NCBI GenBank assembly: GCA_016928055.1
Contig: JAFGLM010000031.1
Span: 36,391-100,390 of the forward strand
Length of the DNA: 64,000 nucleotides
Reading direction: 5' to 3'
Origin: Gammaproteobacteria bacterium
GTDB taxonomy: Bacteria > Pseudomonadota > Gammaproteobacteria > HTCC5015
Below are positions 56,105 to 64,000 of the stretch, in pieces (the stretch's first letter is position 1; each line of letters starts with the position of its first letter). Position numbers and translations under genes: made by a program. Below the pieces are notes generated by a model. It was not told where the DNA came from and made no database searches. It worked only from the letters and a program-made list of their open reading frames with translations.

Positions 56105-58918
56105 ATGTTAGAAAACCTCTTTAAACCCGCCTGGCAAAGCAGCTCCATTGAGAAACGCCTCAAAGCCATCTCTGAAATGGACGGCACTAGTGCAGACTCA
56201 CAGGAAATACTGACTCAACTGGCAGCTGACAATGAAGCTTCAATTTGTATTGCGGCGATTCAGAAATTAACGTCTGTCAGTGCATTGCATGAAATATCGC
56301 AAAAACATTCGAATGACTCAGCTCGCCAGGAGGCAGAGAAAAAGGTTAATGAATTGTTGGGTACAAAGGGTTCACTAAGCAAAGATCAATACCTGGACCT
56401 TTTGCAGCGTTACCCGGAATTGACACTGCGCGTCGCCCTGCATGCAGCTGCCCCATCGGCACGAGCTGAAGCCATGCAGAGCTTATCCAAAAGTCAACTT
56501 TTTGAGGTTCTGGCTAAAGCCGTTTATACAGACTCTCGACAGCTGATCGCTGAAATGCTCACCAACATTGAAGAACTTGAGTCCGCCAGGGAGATACTGC
56601 GTGATAAAGACAAGAAAGCCGAGCGCCTACTCCAGGCCAAAATAGACACAATCAGGGACCTGGAACGGCAGCAAGCTGAAAATTTGGCGACAGTCGAAAA
56701 ACTGATTGAACAAGTGGAGTACCTCGCCGGTTGCGATTGGCAGCCCGAGTTCAAATTCAAGCTTCTGCAGAATCAAAACCAGTGGGATAGACTAGGTTTT
56801 GAAATAGACCCTGACTCGAATCAACGTTATCAAACCGCTCGTAAAATTATTGATGCTCGATTTGAAGAACAAAGCAAAATCGAGGAGACTCTCCAGTCCC
56901 AGGAAGGACTAATCGCTGAGATCAGAGCTTTTCTTGAAAACGTTGCGAGCACTGATATCGTAGAGGCAATAGCAACCGTATCGGATACGCAAATCAGGCT
57001 GGATCGGTTCAGTTCGGAGTGGCAGCGATTAACTGACGAAATCCAGCCAAAATCAGAACTGGACAGTCAATTCAAAAAGATAGCCAACGCAGTGCAATCC
57101 GCAATCCAGTTAGTACTGCAGGCAGCCAATATCATGGAGCCGTCTGAAACGGACCTGGATGAATCTGAGATATCCAGGCAAACTGGAGATGCAAAAGAGC
57201 TTGATGAAAAAATTCTAAAATTGAATGCGGCCTTAAAAATGCTTAAATGGCCGGCAAACCATGTCGAGCTGAAGGTGGCAACTGAATTAAAAGCCCGGCT
57301 GGCCGACTGGCGAAATATTGTGAAAGCGACGAAGGTCGAACACCAGCAAAAACTTAAAGACCTGCACAAAACAGTCAGTTCGATCACTCGTTTATCGCGC
57401 GCCGGTAAATTAATAAGAGCAAAACAACTCTGTGAAAGAGTTGAAAAAAAGCTTGAACACTATGAAGGCAAAGAGCGTGCCGATCTTGAAGAGCGTTTCG
57501 AGGAGGCCAGAAAAACACTGGGTGATATGGGTGACTGGAAAAATTTCGCGACCGAACCCAAGTATATTGAACTTTGCGAAGCGATGGAAAATCTTATCGA
57601 CTCCAAACAGCATCCCGACAATCTTGTAACCGAGATGAAAGAACTCCAGAATTTCTGGAAATCGCTCGGACATTCAGATATTTCAGAGCAGTACTGGCCG
57701 CGATTCAAGGAAGCCGCTGATAAAGTCTATCAACCCTGCGCTGAATTCTTTGAGCGGCGAAGTGAGATCCGTAAAACAAACCTCGATAAACGGCAGCAGT
57801 ATGTTGAGCAGATGCGGAAATTATTCGAAAACACTGACTGGGAAAACCAAACTGACCATAATGTTTTGCGATCTTCTGTGCGCAGTATCAGCGACAAATT
57901 TTTCAATGTAAAAGATGTTGAGCGCAAAGCCGGACAAAAGCAATGGAAACAATTTTCAAAAATCAGGAACGAGATTATTGGCAAACTGGATTCGGCTTAC
58001 GAACAAAATTCAGCATTAAAAAATGAACTGGTTCAACAGGCTAAAGAACTTGCTGAAGCGGACGTCAAAGAAGAGAACCTGACAAAACTTAAAACACTGC
58101 AATTTAACTGGAAACAGATCGGTGCCGCCAGGCGCGCTCAAGATGAAAAAGCCTGGACTGAATTCAAAAAACAGTGTGATATTGTTTACAACAAAGTGCA
58201 GGAACTTCGACAGGGGCAACGCAGTGAAACAGATCAAAAACTGAATGCTTATCGGGATATTATTAAGGCTATTCAAAATCTGGCCAGGTCCGCTGATAAT
58301 TTAAGCGAAGCCGATCATCAATTTTCTGAATTGCAAGCCAAATACGCCGAACTGCCGGAATTGCCAAAACAAATCCCGGAAAAGCTAACAGATAGCATTC
58401 AACGAGATTACCGCAATGCCTGTAAACAGTTTAATGAATGTCATACCCGCCTGGTAAATGCTGTACGCAACCAGCAGACCAATGCGCTCCGACAAAAAGC
58501 AAAACTTTGCGAGCAATTGGAAGCTTTGGGTAAATCCCCATCAGCGGAAACGCTGCAGGATATTTCTCAACAATGGGATGCCATCGAACTGAATGATGCA
58601 ACGTTAAATCAACGCATAGAAGCACGTCGAGAATCCGCTCAGACCGATATCGATCGCGCTGCAATTGGAGATGAGCGCAGGATGCTTTGCATACAACTGG
58701 AAATCGCCAAGGGTGTCGAGAGTCCAGATGAAGATAAAACGCTACGCATGCAATACCAACTGGAACAAATGAGCAAATCCGGTTTGGGTCAGCAAGTCAT
58801 CAATAGTGCCGAACAGTTAGAAAGCATGGAACTGGACTGGCTCTGTATGCCAGGCGCAGGACCCATGCTGCAAAAACAATTAAATGAACGTTTTGGGCGG
58901 GTGATGGGGATTAGATAA
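56105..58918 (+). CDS. Large DUF349 domain protein
   Basis: A 937-residue, highly charged, mostly helical protein with several DUF349 repeats. Typical units are seen at about residues 440-640: YWPRFKEAADKVYQPCAEFFERR, KAGQKQWKQFSKIRNEII and LKTLQFNWKQIGAARRAQDEKAW. No signal peptide or membrane segment. DUF349 proteins of this length are common in gammaproteobacteria and have no established function. The start ATG 56105 has no strong ribosome site. It is a single gene. Confidence 0.85.
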   Translation: MLENLFKPAWQSSSIEKRLKAISEMDGTSADSQEILTQLAADNEASICIAAIQKLTSVSALHEISQKHSNDSARQEAEKKVNELLGTKGSLSKDQYLDLLQRYPELTLRVALHAAAPSARAEAMQSLSKSQLFEVLAKAVYTDSRQLIAEMLTNIEELESAREILRDKDKKAERLLQAKIDTIRDLERQQAENLATVEKLIEQVEYLAGCDWQPEFKFKLLQNQNQWDRLGFEIDPDSNQRYQTARKIIDARFEEQSKIEETLQSQEGLIAEIRAFLENVASTDIVEAIATVSDTQIRLDRFSSEWQRLTDEIQPKSELDSQFKKIANAVQSAIQLVLQAANIMEPSETDLDESEISRQTGDAKELDEKILKLNAALKMLKWPANHVELKVATELKARLADWRNIVKATKVEHQQKLKDLHKTVSSITRLSRAGKLIRAKQLCERVEKKLEHYEGKERADLEERFEEARKTLGDMGDWKNFATEPKYIELCEAMENLIDSKQHPDNLVTEMKELQNFWKSLGHSDISEQYWPRFKEAADKVYQPCAEFFERRSEIRKTNLDKRQQYVEQMRKLFENTDWENQTDHNVLRSSVRSISDKFFNVKDVERKAGQKQWKQFSKIRNEIIGKLDSAYEQNSALKNELVQQAKELAEADVKEENLTKLKTLQFNWKQIGAARRAQDEKAWTEFKKQCDIVYNKVQELRQGQRSETDQKLNAYRDIIKAIQNLARSADNLSEADHQFSELQAKYAELPELPKQIPEKLTDSIQRDYRNACKQFNECHTRLVNAVRNQQTNALRQKAKLCEQLEALGKSPSAETLQDISQQWDAIELNDATLNQRIEARRESAQTDIDRAAIGDERRMLCIQLEIAKGVESPDEDKTLRMQYQLEQMSKSGLGQQVINSAEQLESMELDWLCMPGAGPMLQKQLNERFGRVMGIR

Positions 58919-58924
58919 CCTTCT

Positions 58925-58996
58925 CCCTGAGGGATCAGAGCAAAATTCGTATCGTCATCGCTCCTAAATGTTACACCGACCGCAATTATTTTTGAT
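58925..58996. repeat. Right-hand copy of an imperfect direct repeat flanking a kinase gene
   Basis: About 68 bases here and at 60022-60090 align with few differences (for example CAAAATTC.T.TCGTCATC.CTC.TAAATGTTAC in both). The two copies bracket the kinase at 59007-59984. Confidence 0.6.
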
Positions 58997-59006
58997 CTGA
59001 TCATGA

Positions 59007-59984
59007 TTATCCAACAGGAAACGACAAGCAAAAACAGGCTCCACCCAAATCAGATTTTTTAAGTTGGATTACTCCATTATGTCGGTCAGCGCATATTTTC
59101 AAAGACAAAAGACCCAGACCATTACCTCCATCCTTGGATGTATAGAATGGTTCAAATATTTGTTCCTGCAACTCATTTAGGATGCCTGGTCCATCATCAT
59201 GAACTTCTAATGTTACCAAATTATCAACTCGATAGAGTTTAATGAGTATCTTCCCGGAAAGATTTGTTGCCTCGGCAGCATTAAGTATTATATTTATTAG
59301 CGTCCTTTCAATGAGTATCGAATTTATATCAATATTTATTGATTCTTCAATTTTATACGTTATGTCACAATTTTTTAATTTGTTATGTATTTTGGCAAAT
59401 TGAATGGTTTTTTCAATAACATCGGATATATTTGTGATTTTATGTTCGCCAGGTATATAATTTTTACCGTTATCCATCATTCTTTTAACAAGAGCAACGA
59501 GCCTATTAGATGCTTCCTGAATATCTGCAATTGACTTTAATTCTTTATCGTCTCTACTTTTACATTCTGCCAGTAAATTTATATTGCCGAGAACAATAGC
59601 CATTAAATTATTAATATCATGACAAACTGATGCGGAAAAAATACCCGTAATAACAATAGGTTCTGATGAAATAATACTTTTGTTTTGACTGATTATGAGA
59701 TCATCTTGTTGTTTAATTTTTTTTAGAGTTAGAAAGCTTACAGTAAATAAAACACCGCCTGACACCAATGCATACACAACACCTTTGCATACTTCATAAA
59801 TAGCCATACTTTTCATTGTCGTTAAAACCGATAAAGCCACCCACCCGGAAATAACTATATAAAGTGAAAGTAACACCACATATAAAATTGTTATAAAAAT
59901 AGCATAGTTCAATGGATCTAGATGTGAATGCTCATCTATTCCTTCTCGAAACATGGATGTTTTTAGTGAGGAATCGATTATCAT
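59007..59984 (-). CDS. Membrane sensor histidine kinase, AT-rich
   Basis: A 325-residue kinase with two membrane segments (about 27-55 and 66-88) and no large sensor domain. The HisKA-like motif is SASVCHDINNLMAIVLGNI with His122; the ATPase part has ILNAAEATNLSG (N box), VHDDGPGI (G1) and GGNGLGLLSLKICADRH (G2). It is noticeably AT-rich against its neighbours and flanked by imperfect direct repeats. ATG 59984 follows gaagg. It lies 90 bases downstream of the hybrid kinase on the same strand and may be its paralogue or partner. Confidence 0.85.
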   Translation of the reverse strand: MIIDSSLKTSMFREGIDEHSHLDPLNYAIFITILYVVLLSLYIVISGWVALSVLTTMKSMAIYEVCKGVVYALVSGGVLFTVSFLTLKKIKQQDDLIISQNKSIISSEPIVITGIFSASVCHDINNLMAIVLGNINLLAECKSRDDKELKSIADIQEASNRLVALVKRMMDNGKNYIPGEHKITNISDVIEKTIQFAKIHNKLKNCDITYKIEESINIDINSILIERTLINIILNAAEATNLSGKILIKLYRVDNLVTLEVHDDGPGILNELQEQIFEPFYTSKDGGNGLGLLSLKICADRHNGVIQLKKSDLGGACFCLSFPVG

Positions 59985-60021
59985 ATTTTTACCTTCATTT
60001 TGAGTAGTCTTAAATTATTGA

Positions 60022-60090
60022 GGTCAAAGCAAAATTCTTGTCGTCATCACTCATAAATGTTACTTCGGACCGAATTATTTCCGATCCAAC
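60022..60090. repeat. Left-hand copy of the imperfect direct repeat
   Basis: Pairs with 58925-58996. It includes the last codons and stop of the hybrid kinase gene (minus-strand GATCGGAAATAA); the other copy contains the matching GATCAAAAATAA after the small kinase stop. Confidence 0.6.
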
Positions 60091-62639
60091 ACCTCGCGCA
60101 CCTTGGCGGCCAGGTCTTTTTGGGAAAACGGTTTCTGTATAAAATTCACACCATCATCAAGCACCCCACGATGAGCGATAACCTCGGCTGTATAACCTGA
60201 CATAAACAGCGTCTTAGTTTCCGGGTACAGCGCAGACAGTCGAGAGGCCAAATCACTACCATTCATCTCCGGCATGATCACGTCCGTGATCAACAAATGA
60301 ATACCACCGGCATACTCATCGGCCAAGCGCATGGCTTCGCCTGGTGAGTTCGCTGGCAATACCTGATATCCCAGGTTTTCCAACATTTTTCCACTCATCT
60401 TTCTGATTGCCTGATCATCTTCAACCAGCAGCACCACTTCACCTTGACCTTGTGGAATTTCCGACATGATCGTTGTGTTTATTGTGTCTGCCTTGCCCGC
60501 GTATCGGGGGAAGTAAAGCCTGAAAGTTGTCCCAATTTCCGGCTCGCTGTAGATATTAATAAACCCATCATTCTGTTTAACAATGCCATAGACAGTGGCC
60601 AGTCCCAGGCCGGTGCCCTTGTTTATACTCTTGGTGGTAAAAAACGGCTCAAAAGCATGATCCATAGTTTCCTTATCCATGCCACAACCGTCGTCGCTGA
60701 CAGCCAGCAGTACAAACTCGCCGGGGAGAAAACCGGGATTGTCAGCGCAATACGCCTCATCAAAAGTTATGTTGCTCGTTTCGATGGTGACTTTGCCCAC
60801 ATCGGTAATGGCATCCCGTGCGTTGACACATAGATTAGCCAGAATCTGATCAACTTGCGTGGGATCAATCTTTATCGGCCACAGCCCGTCAGCAGGCAGC
60901 CAGGTTAAATCAATATCCTCGCCAAGGAGTCGCCGTAGCATCTTAAACATCCCTTTCAAAGTCTCGTTCAGATCGAGCACTTTTGGATGAACGGTTTGCT
61001 TGCGAGAAAACGCCAATAATTGCCGGGTGAGTTCAGTGGAACGCCTGGCGGCATTAAAAATCTCTTTAAGATCATCATGCAACGGGTCGGCCGGCCTGGT
61101 CTTCTCCAGAGCCAGTTCCGTGTAGCCGAGGATCACGCCGAGCATATTGTTGTAATCGTGTGCGACGCCACCAGCCAGCCGACCCACAGCCTCCATCTTT
61201 TGGGCTTGCTGAAGCCGGTCCTCAAGATTTCGGCGTTCGGTGATGTCATGGATAATGGAATGCAGCAGAGGTCTCCCCTGGATATCAATCCTGCTGCTAA
61301 ATACCGCCACATCTCTAATTGAACCGTTGGCCAGTCGATGACGGAACTCAAAATAAATCCGCCGTAGATTAGCAGCCTTCGCCATTTCAGTTTTGACCTG
61401 TTCCGGAGTAAGGATATTGATATCCTGTATTCGCATCCGCCGCAGTTGTTCCCCAGACCAGCCATAAAATTCTTCCGCTGCTTTATTGGCCTCAACTATG
61501 CTGCCATCATCGGGATCGATAAGAAGTTTGACAGCCGCGTGTTGATGAAAAAGTTCGCGAAACTTTTGCTCACTCTCGCCCAGCATCTTGTTAGCATGGA
61601 CCAGATTTCGTGTTCCAATCCTTACCTGCCAGCGAAGTAACAATATGAGCACAATAGCCAAAACAAGGCCGCCCCCAACGCCGCTTATAATCCAGATAAA
61701 ATACTGCGGCACAATGACCTTTGGTGGTTTTTCCATCCAACGTACCAATGCACTGTAATAGACAGAGCCAGGTTTGGATTTCATCGTTCGCAAATTGTTG
61801 TCAATCGCCTTAAGCAAATCAGGGTTAGAATCCGAAGCTGTCGCAAAATACAACGAGACCGGATTAAAAACGATTGGGGTCTTAACCAATCCGTATTCCC
61901 GATAATAATAGTTGCCATAGAAATGGTTTGAAGCAACTGCATCAACGATACCGTCGGCCACAAGAGTAAAAGCCTCTTCAAATGATTTTGCTTCAGAAAC
62001 GGCAATATTAAAGCTAAATCCGTTTGCCATCTGCTCCATAACGGTCTGTTGAATTGAACCTTTGAGCACGGCAATCCGTCGACCGTTCAGGTCGGAAATA
62101 TTGCTCATCTGTTTTTTGTTGTTGGCATATACTACCGACCAGCTGCTGACAACCTCTTCCTCATGGAAATCAAATTGTTCGTCTCGTTCGTATGAAAAAG
62201 CGACATCGGGCATTAAATCGATTCGTCCGCTTTTTAGAAACTCAAGGCACTCCTGCCATTCGCAAGGAACATAAATTAATTTCCATTTTTCCAGTTGTGC
62301 AATTTCCTCGAGGATAATGGCGAAGATTCCTGAAACAACACCGTTTTCATCAATATAGATTTTTGGTTGATTCTCGTAAACACCGACACGTACTGTCCTG
62401 TAGAGAAGATCATTGTTGGGTTGTTTTTTGATTAATGAATTGGTTTCGTTCTGAGTACTGGTTTGCTTTTGCCATTCGATAATTCCTTGATCAGGCCGTG
62501 TTTCCGCCGCGACCACCCCACCGACAAAAAGCAAAATCAGCAATACCCATATAGCTGCAATGCTCACCGAAAGTGTGAGGATTTTATGAATAGCCTCTAT
62601 TCCAAAATGGCCGATTCCACTGAATTTCACTCGTTCCAA
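60075..62639 (-). CDS. Hybrid sensor kinase: periplasmic solute-binding domain, PAS, HisKA, ATPase, receiver
   Basis: An 854-residue protein (TTG 62639, or GTG 62630 with agggat upstream). Order: membrane segment at about 25-48, an SBP_bac_3 domain (about 80-305; VRVGVYENQPKIYIDENGVV), a second membrane segment (about 315-338), a PAS domain (ESEQKFRELFHQHAAVKLLI), HisKA with LAGGVAHDYNNMLGVILGY, HATPase (NLCVNARDAI, DDGCGMD, GTGLGLATVYGI), and a receiver with TDVIMPEMNGSDL. It senses an amino-acid-like ligand or a related small molecule outside the cytoplasm. No HTH partner gene is adjacent. Confidence 0.9.
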   Translation of the reverse strand: MERVKFSGIGHFGIEAIHKILTLSVSIAAIWVLLILLFVGGVVAAETRPDQGIIEWQKQTSTQNETNSLIKKQPNNDLLYRTVRVGVYENQPKIYIDENGVVSGIFAIILEEIAQLEKWKLIYVPCEWQECLEFLKSGRIDLMPDVAFSYERDEQFDFHEEEVVSSWSVVYANNKKQMSNISDLNGRRIAVLKGSIQQTVMEQMANGFSFNIAVSEAKSFEEAFTLVADGIVDAVASNHFYGNYYYREYGLVKTPIVFNPVSLYFATASDSNPDLLKAIDNNLRTMKSKPGSVYYSALVRWMEKPPKVIVPQYFIWIISGVGGGLVLAIVLILLLRWQVRIGTRNLVHANKMLGESEQKFRELFHQHAAVKLLIDPDDGSIVEANKAAEEFYGWSGEQLRRMRIQDINILTPEQVKTEMAKAANLRRIYFEFRHRLANGSIRDVAVFSSRIDIQGRPLLHSIIHDITERRNLEDRLQQAQKMEAVGRLAGGVAHDYNNMLGVILGYTELALEKTRPADPLHDDLKEIFNAARRSTELTRQLLAFSRKQTVHPKVLDLNETLKGMFKMLRRLLGEDIDLTWLPADGLWPIKIDPTQVDQILANLCVNARDAITDVGKVTIETSNITFDEAYCADNPGFLPGEFVLLAVSDDGCGMDKETMDHAFEPFFTTKSINKGTGLGLATVYGIVKQNDGFINIYSEPEIGTTFRLYFPRYAGKADTINTTIMSEIPQGQGEVVLLVEDDQAIRKMSGKMLENLGYQVLPANSPGEAMRLADEYAGGIHLLITDVIMPEMNGSDLASRLSALYPETKTLFMSGYTAEVIAHRGVLDDGVNFIQKPFSQKDLAAKVREVLDRK

Positions 62640-62737
62640 TTCCCTGTGTGATGGGCAGAACCCAGTATCTTGAAATGAACCTGATTTTCAATCTGCCGGG
62701 ATTTCTTGATGCCTCAATATTAGTCTCTATATAAGAC

Positions 62738-62746
62738 TTCGCATAT
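62738..62746 (+). promoter_or_regulatory. Further copy of TTCGCATAT upstream of the hybrid kinase
   Basis: An exact match to the 9-bp motif repeated before lqsA, about 100 bases upstream of the hybrid kinase start. The 279-base gap 62640-62918 otherwise shows nothing I can support. Confidence 0.25.
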
Positions 62747-62918
62747 ATTTTACTTCTGCACATAGGAAGCGTCCAGCATCAACAACGATCTTGCTCAACA
62801 ACAACGGACACTTTTAATAAATGAACATATGGCGCATATAACATTGATCTTTTAAGCGTGTTGTTTTCATACCCAAAAAAGTGGCCTCTGAGGTCTTGTT
62901 TCCGTCATTTTTGACCGA

Positions 62919-63098
62919 TCAGCTAAATAAATTCAAACACTTATGCTTCTTTAGCTGGTCCGACCCCGCATTTAAGACTTCAGTCGAACGAGAAAAATGA
63001 GGATCACGTATCTTGTGAAAATCCATAAACTCCTGCCACAGAGTTACAATGGCATCCAAATCATCGGCGTCTGCCTTGCGGATGGTTGTTTGGTTCAT
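62919..63098 (-). pseudogene. GNAT acetyltransferase, N-terminal fragment
   Basis: From ATG 63098 the frame reads MNQTTIRKADADDLDAIVTL then WQEFMDFHKIRDPHFSRSTE, a typical N-terminal half of a GNAT domain. It then turns into unrelated sequence (VLNAGSDQLKKHKC) and stops at 62919 after 59 codons. The acetyl-CoA motif is missing, so this is a broken gene. Its ATG overlaps the stop of the tiny membrane-protein gene (ATGA), an operon-like junction. Confidence 0.6.
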
Positions 63099-63256
63099 GA
63101 ATGTTGCTGTGGCGTCGATTGTTTCTTCTCTTTTTCTCCCAGCCTTCTTTGTATTAATTCTAACTGCCTTTCCCGTTCGCGTTTATCTCTCCTGGTACTT
63201 GAAATCACATAGATCAAGGGCACCAAAAACGCCAATATGATTATCGATAACAGCAT
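63095..63256 (-). CDS. Tiny single-span membrane protein, copy 1 (53 aa)
   Basis: The frame from ATG 63256 encodes MLLSIIILAFLVPLIYVISS then TRRDKRERERQLELIQRRLG and a short Gln/Ser tail. One hydrophobic helix (residues 2-19) is followed by a very charged helix, an architecture like PspB but without clear identity. A closely related copy lies at 63693-63833. No clear ribosome site. It ends with ATGA shared with the GNAT fragment. I do not recognise the family. Confidence 0.6.
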   Translation of the reverse strand: MLLSIIILAFLVPLIYVISSTRRDKRERERQLELIQRRLGEKEKKQSTPQQHS

Positions 63257-63356
63257 AGTCTATTAACTACTTTTTTCATTTATATATCAATAATACTAAG
63301 ACTCAATGACTGCCCGACCCGGTTGAATCCCTTAAATCGTGTCTGACCCTATATAT
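63134..63356. repeat. Segmental duplication, copy 1
   Basis: About 220 bases, from GTGTCTGACCC (63341-63351) through the leader TCAATAATACTAAGACTCAATGAC (shown in two pieces: TCAATAATACTAAGACTC, AATGACTGCC) to the middle of the tiny gene, recur at 63708-63934 with scattered substitutions. Orientation is the same. Confidence 0.8.
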
Positions 63357-63639
63357 TAGGAATTTCGTTAGCATTGCGCTCCATACGTCCGATTGCGACG
63401 ACAGGCCGATTAAACCTAATAACTATCTGTCGGCCGGCTGGCACATCGTTACCCTCTGGAGTAATACGCAGTATTTCCAGCGCAGAAGACTTTGCAACAT
63501 TCGCCGAATCATAAGCATTACTCTGACGATCAACCGATGGATTGTTACCAGCCAATGAGCCATGCAGAAATACGCAACATAGTACCGATACGGCAAGCAG
63601 GAAGTATCTATGCGCAGACCATTTCGTTTTCAACGACAT
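63349..63639 (-). pseudogene. Alpha-2-macroglobulin-like protein, N-terminal fragment
   Basis: From ATG 63639 (gagagg upstream) there is a signal peptide (FLLAVSVLCCVFLHGSLAG), then PEGNDVPAGRQIVIRFNRP and VVAIGRMERNANEIP, which match the first domain of YfaS-type bacterial alpha-2-macroglobulins, proteins of well over 1000 residues. The frame ends at once at 63349, exactly where the GTGTCTGACCC repeat begins. I call it a 5' remnant. Confidence 0.6.
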
Positions 63640-63692
63640 TTTTACCATCCTCTCGCTGTGATCAATTTAATGACTTACGGTCTTCCAACCTT

Positions 63693-63833
63693 TTATTTTT
63701 TCTTTTCTTTTTCTGCCAGACGTCGTCGTATTAGTTCTAACTGCCTTTCCCGTTCGCGTTTATCTCTCCTGGTACTTGAAATCATATAGATCAAGGGCAC
63801 CATAAAGGCCAATATGATTATCGATAACAACAT
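63693..63833 (-). CDS. Tiny single-span membrane protein, copy 2 (46 aa)
   Basis: The frame from ATG 63833 encodes MLLSIIILAFMVPLIYMISS then TRRDKRERERQLELIRRRLA and EKEKKK. It is near-identical to copy 1 over the first 43 residues, with mostly conservative or silent changes, which suggests that the protein sequence has been under selection since duplication. The macroglobulin fragment starts 53 bases after its stop. Upstream aagga is 14 bases from the ATG. Function unknown. Confidence 0.62.
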   Translation of the reverse strand: MLLSIIILAFMVPLIYMISSTRRDKRERERQLELIRRRLAEKEKKK

Positions 63834-63934
63834 GGCCCATTAACCATCCTTTTCGTTTATACATCAATAATACTAAGACTCAATGACTACCTGACCCGTT
63901 TGAATTCTTTAACTCGTGTCTGACCCGAATGGCA
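63708..63934. repeat. Segmental duplication, copy 2
   Basis: Matches 63134-63356 in the same direction, including the leader and the GTGTCTGACCC boundary (63917-63927). Confidence 0.8.
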
Positions 63935-63935
63935 C

Positions 63936-64000
63936 TTACTTAATTTTCCGAGGATGTCCATATTTTGTTAAAACATCACGAGCATCATCGCGTTTTATCA
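63936..64000 (-). CDS. Possible C-terminal end of a protein running off the window
   Basis: A minus-strand frame enters from the right edge and reads IKRDDARDVLTKYGHPRKIK before a stop at 63936. It ends just before the GTGTCTGACCC boundary of duplication copy 2. Too short to identify; other frames cannot be excluded. Confidence 0.3.
   Translation of the reverse strand, partial: IKRDDARDVLTKYGHPRKIK

Noticed and set aside
62997..63240. Plus-strand frames of 60-70 codons
   Set aside because: They are antisense to the GNAT fragment and tiny membrane-protein gene on the minus strand, which have family similarity and a paralogue.

Overview
The window looks like chromosomal DNA of a gammaproteobacterium of moderate GC. 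The gene content supports this: a complete Na+-translocating NADH:quinone reductase operon with ApbE and NqrM, AmpD/AmpE, Rep helicase, RNase D, RNase T, Mpl, Grx4, two-domain ArgA, a DUF3581 protein and a YdcH-type small protein. I could not name a genus. There are no tRNA, rRNA, CRISPR, prophage or intact insertion-sequence genes.

Layout. 0-6.5 kb: end of a CBS-domain protein, a small membrane protein, MtgA, a Lys/Ala-rich histone-like protein, an LplT-like transporter, a PfkB kinase and a YadG/YadH-type ABC exporter. 6.7-13.5 kb: a MoxR/DUF58/DUF4381/BatA/BatB/BatD operon. 13.6-21.6 kb: YdcH, then nqrABCDEF-apbE-nqrM and a CBS protein. 21.6-28.4 kb: TatD, a REP-like repeat cluster, a secreted GH43 protein, thioredoxin, a decayed DUF2007-like gene, a DUF1015 protein and ampD-ampE. 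28.5-33.4 kb: rep, rnd, ilvD. 33.4-37.5 kb: an alpha-hydroxyketone (Lqs/CqsA-type) quorum-sensing locus. 37.9-47.1 kb: argA, a LemA-like protein, a repetitive lipoprotein, a Ser/Thr kinase with a cyclic-nucleotide-binding domain, mpl, rnt, grxD, argD-argF. 47.1-58.9 kb: an oxidoreductase, a Na/Pi symporter, a pectate-lyase/BNR fusion, a VIT-type transporter, a PNPOx-like protein, AlaA, DUF3581 and a large DUF349 protein. 59-62.6 kb: two histidine kinases. 62.6-64 kb: an untidy region with two paralogous tiny membrane-protein genes and 5' fragments of broken genes.

How genes work together. The Nqr operon encodes the pump plus its flavin-insertion (ApbE) and Fe-centre (NqrM) maturation factors. 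MtgA builds glycan while AmpD and Mpl recycle peptidoglycan. argA, argD and argF belong to arginine synthesis. The synthase LqsA, sensor kinase LqsS and response regulator LqsR would form one signalling circuit. The GH43 and PL10 proteins are both predicted to be exported and suggest use of plant or algal polysaccharide.

The most interesting points are the Lqs-type locus with three copies of a 9-bp motif upstream of the synthase; the cassette-like region at the right end; the AT-rich kinase bracketed by imperfect direct repeats; a gene frameshifted by a 7-bp tandem duplication; and a terminator-like hairpin immediately after the argD promoter. All calls come from reading the sequence; no database search was made.
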